Source: an uncultured Verrucomicrobia subdivision 3 bacterium
GTDB taxonomy: Bacteria > Verrucomicrobiota > Verrucomicrobiia > Limisphaerales > UBA11358
NCBI GenBank assembly: GCA_903922735.1
Contig: CAIXUZ010000036.1
Span: 62,001-126,000, forward strand
Length of the DNA stretch: 64,000 nucleotides
Reading direction: 5' to 3'
Position numbers and translations under genes: made by a program. The notes under the pieces were generated by a model, which made no database searches, was not told the DNA's origin, and saw nothing but the letters and a program-made list of their open reading frames with translations. Shown here in pieces: positions 36,493 through 45,065 of the stretch (within the stretch, counting starts at the first letter, position 1; the number at the start of each line of letters is the position of its first letter).

Positions 36493-37671
36493 TCAATTGC
36501 GCGGCGGCGGCCCGCCACCGGGCGGTCCGGGACGCGGGTTTCCGCCGCGCCCTCCTGCGCCACCCGGAGGGCCGCCGCCAGATTGCTTGGTTGCGTCGCA
36601 CACCTCTGCATCGCCCAACGCCGCCGTGCCGAGCGGGCCTTTGAAACCACCCAGAATGTAGGGCCAACGGCTGCTGACGTGGTAGTGATAGCCGAGACCA
36701 TCGTGATCGTGACCGTTGATGGCATCGAGATTCTTCGGCTGACTGCCATCGGGTTCGGTCGGGCCGCGAATGGCAAAACCATCCAGCGCAAAGCCCACGA
36801 TTTTGCCCGACGCATCATTTTCCATCACCGAAGGCGCCCGATGGTAATGATACTCGTGGCCGAAGCCGGTATGCCCGCCATGCGGATCAAGCGGCGCGAG
36901 GTTGTGAAAGGCCGTGATGCGATTGACCGGTTCGGGCGGAAAAAAACGCACACCATTGAGGCTGATGCCCACGCCGGAACGCGGCGAGAACCGCGCCTGC
37001 CGCAGCATCGTGGGCGACGCGGAGGCTTTGGGGTTTTTGGGGAGAAAGACGGTGACGATTTGCTCGACGGGCTTCAATTCGATGACGGAGTTCACCACGC
37101 CGTTTGATTTTGCCTGGGCAAAAGTCCAGCCGCCAAGTTCCTGGCGCGCGACCTTGTCGAACTCCGTTCGATTCCTGGTGCGATGCACCGTGCCGTCCGC
37201 GTCGAACATGTCCCAACCGCGCGTGTTCAAAAGACGGAGATAATCCCCATCCACTCGGTAAATCTTTTTATCCACGGTATCCTCCCAGTAGCCGCCCTGG
37301 TCCCTGATCGTCACCGGCGACCACGGCCCGGTCTCATGATCCGGCGGCAGCGAGCGCACGACGATCTTATAAACCGCGGCCTTCGAACCGTCGCTGAGTA
37401 TACCCGTCATCTCCGTGATGGGTTTCACCAACGCCCTGGGATCAAACAAGAGCGGGGGCGTGTTCTTGCCGGCGCTGGCGGCGGCAATGGCATGCTTCAA
37501 GTTTGCCTGCGCCGCCGCGGGCGACAATTGGGAGGCGGCAGAACGGGTGGGCGCGTTGGTGATGCCAAGGTCGTCTTCATGACCCAAATGGGCGCGAGCC
37601 GTGTGGTTGGATAAGCAGCCGGCGACACACGCGGCAGCGAGGACGCCCGTCAAAGTGGAAGTGGGTTTCAT
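36493..37671 (-). CDS. YHYH-domain lipoprotein with Gly/Pro-rich tail
   Basis: 392 residues from an ATG at 37671. The N-terminus has a lipobox (VAGC, Cys19), so it is probably lipid-anchored. YHYH tetrads occur in HEYHYHRAPSV and GLGYHYHVSSRWPY, with VGFALDGFAIRGP between them, as in the shorter homologue at 23011. The last 30 residues are Gly/Pro/Arg only. The stop lies 20 bases before the sulfatase start, so the two are very probably co-translated. Substrate or metal is unknown. Confidence 0.83.
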   Translation of the reverse strand: MKPTSTLTGVLAAACVAGCLSNHTARAHLGHEDDLGITNAPTRSAASQLSPAAAQANLKHAIAAASAGKNTPPLLFDPRALVKPITEMTGILSDGSKAAVYKIVVRSLPPDHETGPWSPVTIRDQGGYWEDTVDKKIYRVDGDYLRLLNTRGWDMFDADGTVHRTRNRTEFDKVARQELGGWTFAQAKSNGVVNSVIELKPVEQIVTVFLPKNPKASASPTMLRQARFSPRSGVGISLNGVRFFPPEPVNRITAFHNLAPLDPHGGHTGFGHEYHYHRAPSVMENDASGKIVGFALDGFAIRGPTEPDGSQPKNLDAINGHDHDGLGYHYHVSSRWPYILGGFKGPLGTAALGDAEVCDATKQSGGGPPGGAGGRGGNPRPGPPGGGPPPRN

Positions 37672-37696
37672 TGGGTTATCTTTTGAGGGGCAGGCT

Positions 37697-37882
37697 TCAA
37701 GGTAATTGAACGCCAATGCGGTAGAACCGCTGCGCACTGCCAGTATTTGCATCGTACAACGAATCCACGCCGATGTTGCCGGGTATAGCATTCACAACGA
37801 ACCAGGTTTGGGCGGCGTAAAGCTTGACGGCTGGCAGACAAGCCATCAGCAACGCAATCAAGAGCTGATAGCATTTTCTCAC
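37697..37882 (-). CDS. 61-residue signal peptide joined directly to a C-terminal FYR module
   Basis: A clear export signal (residues 1-23, ending KLYA) is followed by only 38 residues that match the end of the module found on large exported proteins here (TWFVVNAIPG...GSAQRFYRIGVQLP). It may be the remnant of a larger gene after an internal deletion, or a real mini-protein. It begins the minus-strand cluster and ends 25 bases before the YHYH lipoprotein start. Confidence 0.5.
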   Translation of the reverse strand: MRKCYQLLIALLMACLPAVKLYAAQTWFVVNAIPGNIGVDSLYDANTGSAQRFYRIGVQLP

Positions 37883-38075
37883 GGTTTTATCTTACGCGAG
37901 CCAACCTTAAGGGAAGATGAAGCCGCGTGTCCGCGAAGTCATCGTCCAAATGAGGGTGATGCCGCTTATCATTGGATATTCGGGAGAAGAAAGGTGACAA
38001 AAAACGGATTTGAATACCTGAGGAGATGGAAGATAATCACGAAATGGCCCGTGCTATTCGCAGGCAATTAACCTG

Positions 38076-41000
38076 ATGAGAATTCCCAGTTCATACCTTC
38101 TGGCAGGCTGCCTGACCCTGATTGGCATCCCGATGGCAATAACCCAGCCGGTACTGCCGGCGGGGGAAGGCAAACGCATTTTCGACGTCCGCAACTACGG
38201 CGCGGCAGGCGACGGCACCACGCTCAACACCGCGGCCATTCAAAAGGCGATTGACGCGCTGTCCACCAGCGGTGGCGGCACGCTTTGGATTCCCCGGGGC
38301 CAGTTTTTATCGGGCGCAATTTTTCTCAAGCCCGGCGTCAATCTACATCTGGACCAGGGGGCGGTGCTTAAAGGGTCCACGAACATCGAAGACTATCCGG
38401 TCCGGAACACGCGCATTGAGGGGCATTTTCAGGTCTGGATTCCAGCCCTGATCAACGCCAGCAACGCGGATCATCTCCGCATCACCGGTGCAGGCACGGT
38501 TCAGGGTGGCGGCAAACCATTTTGGGACGAGTTCTGGAAGCGGCGCGGCGCGGACAAGACGACCAAGAACCTTGATGTGCGCCGGCCGCGAAATATTTTC
38601 ATCGAAGACTCGATGGATGTGGAAGTCAGCGGCATCTCGCTGCGCGACTCGGGGTTCTGGAATTTGCATCTGTTCCGCTGCCAGGATGTGCTCGTGGACA
38701 AGGTGGATATCCGCACGCCAAGCCACGCACCCAGCACCGACGGGATTGACGTGGACAGTTGCCGGAATGTGACCGTGCGCGGTTCTTACCTTTCCGTGGA
38801 TGACGATAATATCGTTCTGAAAGGCAACAAGGGGACTTCCGCGCTGGACGACAAGACAATCGGGCCGGACGAGCACATCCGCATCTCCAACTGCACATTT
38901 GGCCTGGGCAATGCCGCGCTAACCCTCGGCAGCGAGGCAACGCTAGTGCGCGACGTGATCATGGAAAACTGCACTCTCACCGGGACGGGAAAAAACTGCA
39001 TCTTAAAACTCAAACTTCGCCCCGATACAGAACAGCATTATGAAAACATCATGGTCCAAAACATCACGGTGAATAACCCGGAGGCCCAGTTGATTTCGAT
39101 CCAAGGCTGGACACAATACTTTGACTTGCAGGGCCGGCCGGCCCCCAGCCAGTTAGTCACCAATGTGACGCTGTCCAATATCACCGGCACGTTGCATGAT
39201 TTCGGACAAGTGGCCGGCCCCGCCAAAAGCAGCGTGTCAGGCCTCACATTCAAGGATATCAACGTCACGCTGAAAAATTCCGAGGTGGTGATAAAAAATG
39301 TGAAGGATTTGAAATTAAGCAACGTGAAGATCAATGGCGTTAAATACACGGGTGACCAGCCCATTGCCGATGATCCCTTTGCCTGGCCGCCCATCACCGC
39401 GCAAACCAAACCGTGGGCCTACAACTGGTGGATGGGCAGCGCCGTGGACAAAACCAATCTCACCCAGGAACTCGAACGCTATGCCGCCGCCGGCCTTGGC
39501 GGCATTCACATCATTCCGATCTACGGCGCGAAAGGTTTTGAGGACAAATACATTGATTATCTCTCGCCAAAATGGATGGAGATGATGGGCTGGGCCGTCA
39601 GCGAAGCGCGCCGGCTCGGCATGGGCGTGGACATGACCACCGGCAGCGGCTGGTGCTTCGGCGGGCCGCAGGTCAAGGATCAGGATGCGAACGCCAGCGT
39701 CGTGGTGAAAACCTACGAAGTAAAAGCCGGTGAAAAGCTGACGCAAAAGTTCAACCGCAAATCCACGCAAGCCCTGGTCGCTTTCGGACCGGAAGGCAAA
39801 GTCATTGAACTCACCGACAAGATTTCAGCAGATGGCGAGGCGAGCTTCTCCCCGCCCAACGGCACTTGGACCGTTTACGCCATTTCCCAAAAACCTTCCG
39901 GCCAGAAAGTCAAACGCGCCGGTCCCGGCGGCGAAGGCTGGATGCTCAACCTGATTTACGCGCCAGCGATGGATGACTATCTCAAGCCGTTCACCGCCGC
40001 CTTCGCCGACTACACCGGCCCGAAACCGCGCGCCCAGTATCACGACTCCTACGAGTATCGCTCCGACTGGTCACCGGATTTCTTTGCACAATTTGAGAAG
40101 CGCCGCGGCTATCGCTTGCAAATGGAACTACCCGCGCTATTCAGCAAGGAAGACAACGACCACGCCGCCCGCGTGAAGTGCGACTACCGCCAGACCGTCA
40201 GCGAAATCATGGCCGAGGAATCGTTGCCCAAGTGGGTGAACTGGTCGCACGAACACGGCTTCCTCACGCGCAACCAAGCGCACGGCTCGCCCGGCAACTG
40301 GCTGGATCTCTACGCCGCCGCCGACATTCCCGAGACCGAGATGTTTCATACTGACCGCAACAAACTCATCTCCAAATTTGCGTCGTCCGCCGCGCACGTC
40401 ACCGGCAAACCGCTGGTCAGCGCCGAGACCGGCACCTGGCTGGAGGAACATTTCACCGAGAAGCTGTCCGACGTGAAATATCTCATGGACGACCTGTTTC
40501 TTTCCGGCATCAACCATCTGTTTTATCACGGCTGCTGCTACTCGCCCGATGAAGCCGGCTGGCCCGGCTGGCATTTTTACGCCTCGCTGGAGATGAACCC
40601 GCGCAATTCCATCTGGCGCGACGCCCCGGCGCTCAACGCCTACGCCGCGCGCGTGCAGTCCGTCCTGCAATCCGGCCAACCCGACAACGACATCCTGCTC
40701 TACTGGAACACGGGCGATTTCTGGATGCAGCCCGGCGACAAGCTTCTGCCGCAACTCACTGTCCACGCCCGCGACTGGTTCGAGGGCCAGCCCATCGGCA
40801 AGACCGCAGAAAGACTTTGGATTGAGGGTTACGCCTTTGATTACATTTCCGATTCTCAGATAAAAACGATCAAAATCATTGATGGAAAAATCAAGATGCC
40901 CGGTGGCCAATATCGGGTCATCGTTGTGCCGGAAAGCAAATTCATTCCGCTCGAAACTTTCAAACAACTGCTCGCGCTGGCGGAAAAGGGCGCGACGGTG

Positions 41001-42083
41001 ATTTTTGAAAGAAGACTTCCGACCGATATCGCTGGCGCTGGCAATTTAGAAGAAAAGCGATCTGATTTCAAAAAACGAATTGAACAACTTCAAAAAACTC
41101 TGCGGGAGCCGGCTTTTCTGAATGATTTAGAAGCGAAGATTGGGAACGGATATATCTTTGTTGGTTCCGTCGTAATTTCGCGGCCGATGAATCCAGTTCC
41201 AGAACCCATGTCGGGTATCGGATTGTCATTCATTCGCCGCTCATTTGCTGGTGGTTGGAATTATTTTATCGCTAACCGGTCAGAAACAAATTTCGAAGGC
41301 TGGGTCATGCTTAACCAAGATCCCAAATCTGTTATCGTTCTTGACCCGATGACTGGTAATTCGGGTATCGCATCAGTAAAACACTCGGATGGCTTACATT
41401 TGTCGCGGGTTCACCTGCAACTGGCTGCTGGCAGCACCGTGATTTTGCGAACGTTCACTGATAAAAAGGTAGAAGGCCAGGCGTGGACTTACTGGAAGCC
41501 CCAGACACCAGACGACAAACCCCAGATTCTGGCCGGCCCATGGAACGTGAAATTCATCGGCGGCGGCCCGACGCTGCCCGCAGATTTTCAAGCCGCCAAG
41601 CTCGCCTCGTGGACGACGTTCCCCGACACGAACATGCAAGCCTTCGCCGGCACCGCCAAATACAAGGTTACCTTCGACGTTCCCCCGGAGCGCGGGTCGA
41701 TGACCCGCAGCAATTCCGCAAGGAAAGACGCGCTGCAGCTCACAGAGCCGCGCTCCAATTATTTCCTCGACCTCGGCGACGTGCGGCAGAGCGCGCGGGT
41801 GCGGGTGAACGGCAAGGATTACGGCACGCTCATCACGCCTCCGTTCCGGGTGGTGGTGGACAATCTGAAACCGACCGGCAACACGCTGGAAGTGGAAGTC
41901 ACCAGCGTCGCCGCCAACCGCATCCGCGACCTGGACCGGCGCGGCGTGAAGTGGAAAACCTTCCGCGACATCAACATCGTGAGCCTAGATTACAAACCCT
42001 TCAACGCTTCCCATTGGCCGCTCACCGATTGCGGCTTGCTTGGCCCGGTGACATTAACCCCGGTCACGCCAATGAAGAATTGA
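38076..42083 (+). CDS. GH28-GH106 fusion enzyme (putative rhamnogalacturonan hydrolase/alpha-L-rhamnosidase)
   Basis: 1335 residues with a signal peptide. Residues about 30-430 form a GH28 beta-helix: FDVRNYGAAGDGTTLNTAAI, TDG at 221-223 (Asp222), Asp243-Asp244 in SVDDDNIVLKG, then TLGSEATLVRD. From about 440 (PWAYNWWMGSAVDKTNLTQELERYAAAGLGGI) it becomes a GH106-type rhamnosidase, with HDSYEYRSDW and FEKRRGYRLQMELPALF. A C-terminal beta-sandwich (about 1180-1320) has YFLDLGDVRQSARVRVNGKDYG. Both domains act on pectin: GH28 on galacturonic acid, GH106 on rhamnose. The fusion would suit rhamnogalacturonan I. Around 40840-41400 the gene is more AT-rich than its flanks. Confidence 0.82.
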   Translation: MRIPSSYLLAGCLTLIGIPMAITQPVLPAGEGKRIFDVRNYGAAGDGTTLNTAAIQKAIDALSTSGGGTLWIPRGQFLSGAIFLKPGVNLHLDQGAVLKGSTNIEDYPVRNTRIEGHFQVWIPALINASNADHLRITGAGTVQGGGKPFWDEFWKRRGADKTTKNLDVRRPRNIFIEDSMDVEVSGISLRDSGFWNLHLFRCQDVLVDKVDIRTPSHAPSTDGIDVDSCRNVTVRGSYLSVDDDNIVLKGNKGTSALDDKTIGPDEHIRISNCTFGLGNAALTLGSEATLVRDVIMENCTLTGTGKNCILKLKLRPDTEQHYENIMVQNITVNNPEAQLISIQGWTQYFDLQGRPAPSQLVTNVTLSNITGTLHDFGQVAGPAKSSVSGLTFKDINVTLKNSEVVIKNVKDLKLSNVKINGVKYTGDQPIADDPFAWPPITAQTKPWAYNWWMGSAVDKTNLTQELERYAAAGLGGIHIIPIYGAKGFEDKYIDYLSPKWMEMMGWAVSEARRLGMGVDMTTGSGWCFGGPQVKDQDANASVVVKTYEVKAGEKLTQKFNRKSTQALVAFGPEGKVIELTDKISADGEASFSPPNGTWTVYAISQKPSGQKVKRAGPGGEGWMLNLIYAPAMDDYLKPFTAAFADYTGPKPRAQYHDSYEYRSDWSPDFFAQFEKRRGYRLQMELPALFSKEDNDHAARVKCDYRQTVSEIMAEESLPKWVNWSHEHGFLTRNQAHGSPGNWLDLYAAADIPETEMFHTDRNKLISKFASSAAHVTGKPLVSAETGTWLEEHFTEKLSDVKYLMDDLFLSGINHLFYHGCCYSPDEAGWPGWHFYASLEMNPRNSIWRDAPALNAYAARVQSVLQSGQPDNDILLYWNTGDFWMQPGDKLLPQLTVHARDWFEGQPIGKTAERLWIEGYAFDYISDSQIKTIKIIDGKIKMPGGQYRVIVVPESKFIPLETFKQLLALAEKGATVIFERRLPTDIAGAGNLEEKRSDFKKRIEQLQKTLREPAFLNDLEAKIGNGYIFVGSVVISRPMNPVPEPMSGIGLSFIRRSFAGGWNYFIANRSETNFEGWVMLNQDPKSVIVLDPMTGNSGIASVKHSDGLHLSRVHLQLAAGSTVILRTFTDKKVEGQAWTYWKPQTPDDKPQILAGPWNVKFIGGGPTLPADFQAAKLASWTTFPDTNMQAFAGTAKYKVTFDVPPERGSMTRSNSARKDALQLTEPRSNYFLDLGDVRQSARVRVNGKDYGTLITPPFRVVVDNLKPTGNTLEVEVTSVAANRIRDLDRRGVKWKTFRDINIVSLDYKPFNASHWPLTDCGLLGPVTLTPVTPMKN

Positions 42084-42215
42084 TTGAGAATTAATCTCAC
42101 GCCAACAGGCCAAGGCGCAAAGCCGCCGCTGCGGGGTGAAAGAGTTTTCCAGCTACCATTGGGCGAGGTGGCGTGAAGCTGGCGATGGCACGAGCGTTTT
42201 TTGGTTTTCCGCGTA

Positions 42216-42244
42216 TTGCGCCGCACCGCAATTCCGGCTAGCTT
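42216..42244 (+). promoter_or_regulatory. Probable promoter of the ubiD-like gene, leaderless arrangement
   Basis: TTGCGC (42216-42221), 17-base spacer, TAGCTT (42239-42244), then nine bases to the ATG at 42254. Confidence 0.4.
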
Positions 42245-42253
42245 CGCAGGCGT

Positions 42254-43786
42254 ATGGCTTTTGATTCTTTTCGTGATTTCGTCAACGCCCTCGACCGGGC
42301 AGGCGAACTCAAACGCATTTCCTCGCCCGTCGCCACCGAACTCGAAATCACCGAGATCGCCGACCGCGAAATGAAATCGCCCGACGGCGGCAAGGCGCTG
42401 CTGTTTGAAAAGCCCACCGTCAATGGCGTCGTCTCGCCGTTCCCCGTGGCCATTAACACGCTTGGCTCGCACAAGCGCATGGCCATGAGCATGGGCGCGG
42501 AGTCCGTGGACGAGGTCGCCAACGAACTTGGCGCGCTCATGAAAGCCAAGCCGCCGACCAGTTTCAAGGAAGCCATCAAGCTGCTCGCGCTCGCGCTGGA
42601 TCTGCGCCACGCGAAACCGAAGACAGTGAAGAGCGGTTCGTGCAAGGATGTGATTCAGCTGGTTGAAGGTTCCAAGTTGAAAGTTGAAAGTTGGCCGAAA
42701 GCGCCGGACGTGAATCAACCTTCAACCTTCAACCTTCAACCTCCAACCTTGGCAAACTTGCCGATCTTGCGTTGCTGGCCGCTGGACGGGGGACGTTTCA
42801 TCACGCTGCCCTGCGTCGTCACCAAAGATCCCGACACCGGCGAACGTAATGTCGGCATGTATCGCATCCAGATTTACGACGACCAGACCACCGGCATGCA
42901 CTGGCAGTTGCAGAAAGTCGCCGCGCGCCATGGCCGTCGCTATTACGAACGCGGCGAGCGCATGCCGGTCGCCATTTTCATCGGCGGCGACCCGATGTTT
43001 CCGTTTGCCGCCACCGCGCCGCTGCCGGATGGACTGGACGAATTTCTGCTCGCCGGTTATCTGCGCAAAAAATCCGTCGAACTGGTGAAGTGCGAAACGA
43101 ATGACCTCGAAGTTCCCGCCAACGCCGATTTCGTCATCGAAGGCTACATTGACCCGACCGAACCGCTGCGCGACGAAGGGCCGTTCGGCGATCACACCGG
43201 TTACTACACGTTACCCGAGCCGTATCCGGTGTTCCACGTCACGGCCATCACACATCGCAAGGACGCGGTGTATCCGGCGACGATTGTGGGCATTCCGCCG
43301 ATGGAAGATTTTTACATCGGCGGCGCGAGCGTGAAATTGTTCCTGCCGATCTTCAAAATGAATTTCCCCGAGATCGTGGACATCGCGCTGCCGGCGGAAG
43401 GCGTGTTCCACAACCTCGTGTTCGTCAGCATCAAGAAGACCTATCCGATGCAGGCTTACAAGATCATGCACGGCCTCTGGGGCATGGGGCAGATGATGTT
43501 CACCAAATACATCGTGGTGGTGGACGCCGATGTGAACGCGCACAACACCAACGAAGTTTTATTTCACCTGACAGCAAATACCGACCCGCAACGCGACAGC
43601 ATCTTCACCAAAGGCCCGTCCGACGTGCTCGACCACGCGACGAGCGAAATCGCCAGCGGCAGCAAGATGGGTTTTGACGCGACGAAGAAAATTCCCGGCG
43701 AAGGTTTTAAACGCGCCTGGCCGCCGTTGATCAAGATGGATGAAGCGGTGAAAGCGAAGATGGAGAAGCTCCTCCGTGAAAAGTGA
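42254..43786 (+). CDS. UbiD-family prenylated-FMN-dependent decarboxylase
   Basis: 510 residues. FDSFRDFVNALDRAGELKRI opens the family. The prFMN/Mn-binding region is TGERNVGMYRIQIYD with the later GDHTGYYTLPEPYPVFHV, which contains the catalytic Glu/Asp neighbourhood (DEGPFGDHTG). UbiD enzymes decarboxylate aromatic or unsaturated acids; in quinone synthesis they act on 4-hydroxybenzoate or the futalosine-route intermediate. Residues 137-166 are not family sequence: they come from an inverted simple repeat (42661-42750) that inserted in frame before LPILRCWPLDGG. A UbiX partner is not in the window. Confidence 0.88.
   Translation: MAFDSFRDFVNALDRAGELKRISSPVATELEITEIADREMKSPDGGKALLFEKPTVNGVVSPFPVAINTLGSHKRMAMSMGAESVDEVANELGALMKAKPPTSFKEAIKLLALALDLRHAKPKTVKSGSCKDVIQLVEGSKLKVESWPKAPDVNQPSTFNLQPPTLANLPILRCWPLDGGRFITLPCVVTKDPDTGERNVGMYRIQIYDDQTTGMHWQLQKVAARHGRRYYERGERMPVAIFIGGDPMFPFAATAPLPDGLDEFLLAGYLRKKSVELVKCETNDLEVPANADFVIEGYIDPTEPLRDEGPFGDHTGYYTLPEPYPVFHVTAITHRKDAVYPATIVGIPPMEDFYIGGASVKLFLPIFKMNFPEIVDIALPAEGVFHNLVFVSIKKTYPMQAYKIMHGLWGMGQMMFTKYIVVVDADVNAHNTNEVLFHLTANTDPQRDSIFTKGPSDVLDHATSEIASGSKMGFDATKKIPGEGFKRAWPPLIKMDEAVKAKMEKLLREK
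42661..42750 (+). repeat. Inverted heptad-type simple repeat inserted in frame in the ubiD-like gene
   Basis: The left arm (42661-42694) is built of GGTTGAA/AAGTTGA units and the right arm (42715-42750) of CAACCTT units repeated about five times, so the arms are imperfect reverse complements around a 20-base centre. It is translated as a Lys/Ser/Pro/Asn-rich loop. Confidence 0.75.
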
Positions 43787-43797
43787 CTTTTAGCATA

Positions 43798-44784
43798 CTA
43801 AGAACTTCTTCCCGGCGGCGTTGTTCTATCGGCTGAGGCATCGCTTTCGGAAGTGGTTGCCCCGTCGAGATTGGAGGGCGGCGTTTTGGCTTTCAGATGT
43901 TTTTCGAAAAACGAACTGACCATCGGCTCGATCTCAGGTCCGCCGAAGCCACGGCCGTGGCCCGCGCCTTTGACGGTGTGAAAGTGGACGCTGACGCCGG
44001 CCCGCTTCAACGCGTCGAACAGCAACTGGCTCTGATTGATCGGCACGGTCGGGTCCTTGTCGCCGTGTACGATGAGAAACGGCGGATTAGCCCGGCTGAC
44101 AAACATGATCGGATTGGCGCGTCTGGCCAAGTCCGGTTTCTCCATGATGAGGCCGCCAAGCAACTTGGACTCGGCCGCAGTGGCTCCCGGCGTATTCACA
44201 GGTGCCAGGAAATCCGTCGGGCCATAGTAATCGCACACCGCCTGCACGCGGCTGGATTGGTCGAGGTTGGCGCCCACATCGAAGGCTTTTACATCGCCAC
44301 TGGTACCGAGCAACGCGACCAGATGTCCGCCAGCCGAGCTGCCCCAAACGCCGAAGCGATTCGGGTCGAGATGGTATTCCCTGGCGTGGGCGCGCAACCA
44401 GCGGATGGCGGCCTTGCAATCCTCGATCTGCGCGGGAAACGGCGCGTGCTGGCTGAGCCGGTAGTTGATGCTGGCCACCGCGTAGCCGCGCCCGGCATAG
44501 CCGTTGCGCAGCGGCGGACAGCCATCTTTGCTGCCATTCTGCCAGCCGCCGCCATGCACCCAGATGATGAGCGGCAAAGACCCGTCCGTCTTTTCCGGCA
44601 CATACAAGTCGAGCTTGTGGCGCTCGTGTCCGTCGGCAACGTAGACGAGGTCGCGATGCGCCTGCACGCCTTCGGGAACGCGCACGAACGGCACGGTCCG
44701 ATGCGGTGGGGCCGGCTGCGCAAAGGCGGGCGCAACGATCATTGCGGAGATGAAAAGAATGAAGTGCAAAACGGATTTTTTCAT
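43798..44784 (-). CDS. Exported alpha/beta hydrolase (carbohydrate esterase/lipase-like)
   Basis: 328 residues with a signal peptide (to about residue 22). The oxyanion-hole motif is WVHGGGWQNGS, the nucleophile Ser lies in VWGSSAGGHLVALL, PFLIVHGDKDPTVP supplies the Asp and GAGHGRGFGG the His. This is the BD-FAE/acetyl-esterase layout, often removing feruloyl or acetyl groups from plant polysaccharides. Convergent with the ubiD-like gene. Confidence 0.85.
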   Translation of the reverse strand: MKKSVLHFILFISAMIVAPAFAQPAPPHRTVPFVRVPEGVQAHRDLVYVADGHERHKLDLYVPEKTDGSLPLIIWVHGGGWQNGSKDGCPPLRNGYAGRGYAVASINYRLSQHAPFPAQIEDCKAAIRWLRAHAREYHLDPNRFGVWGSSAGGHLVALLGTSGDVKAFDVGANLDQSSRVQAVCDYYGPTDFLAPVNTPGATAAESKLLGGLIMEKPDLARRANPIMFVSRANPPFLIVHGDKDPTVPINQSQLLFDALKRAGVSVHFHTVKGAGHGRGFGGPEIEPMVSSFFEKHLKAKTPPSNLDGATTSESDASADRTTPPGRSS

Positions 44785-45065
44785 GGGCTGGTTTTATGAT
44801 GCGCTGCCGGCGTTCCCAATTCAATCAAATGAAACTTAACGGGGCCCAAAATCAAGCCCCGGCGAGGGTGGAAATTGGGGCTTGGTTTGTTCCTTCATCT
44901 CCATCGCCCCGGCGGGATCAGCACACCGACTGACTCAATGCCGTTCGTGAAACCTGCGGTGTAATGGAGCAAATCATCTGGCTGAGGCGATGATTCAGGC
45001 ATACCACCATTGCCAGCGATTCCGATTTCCGGTATGAATTCCAGATCACAGCCCCCATTTCATCC

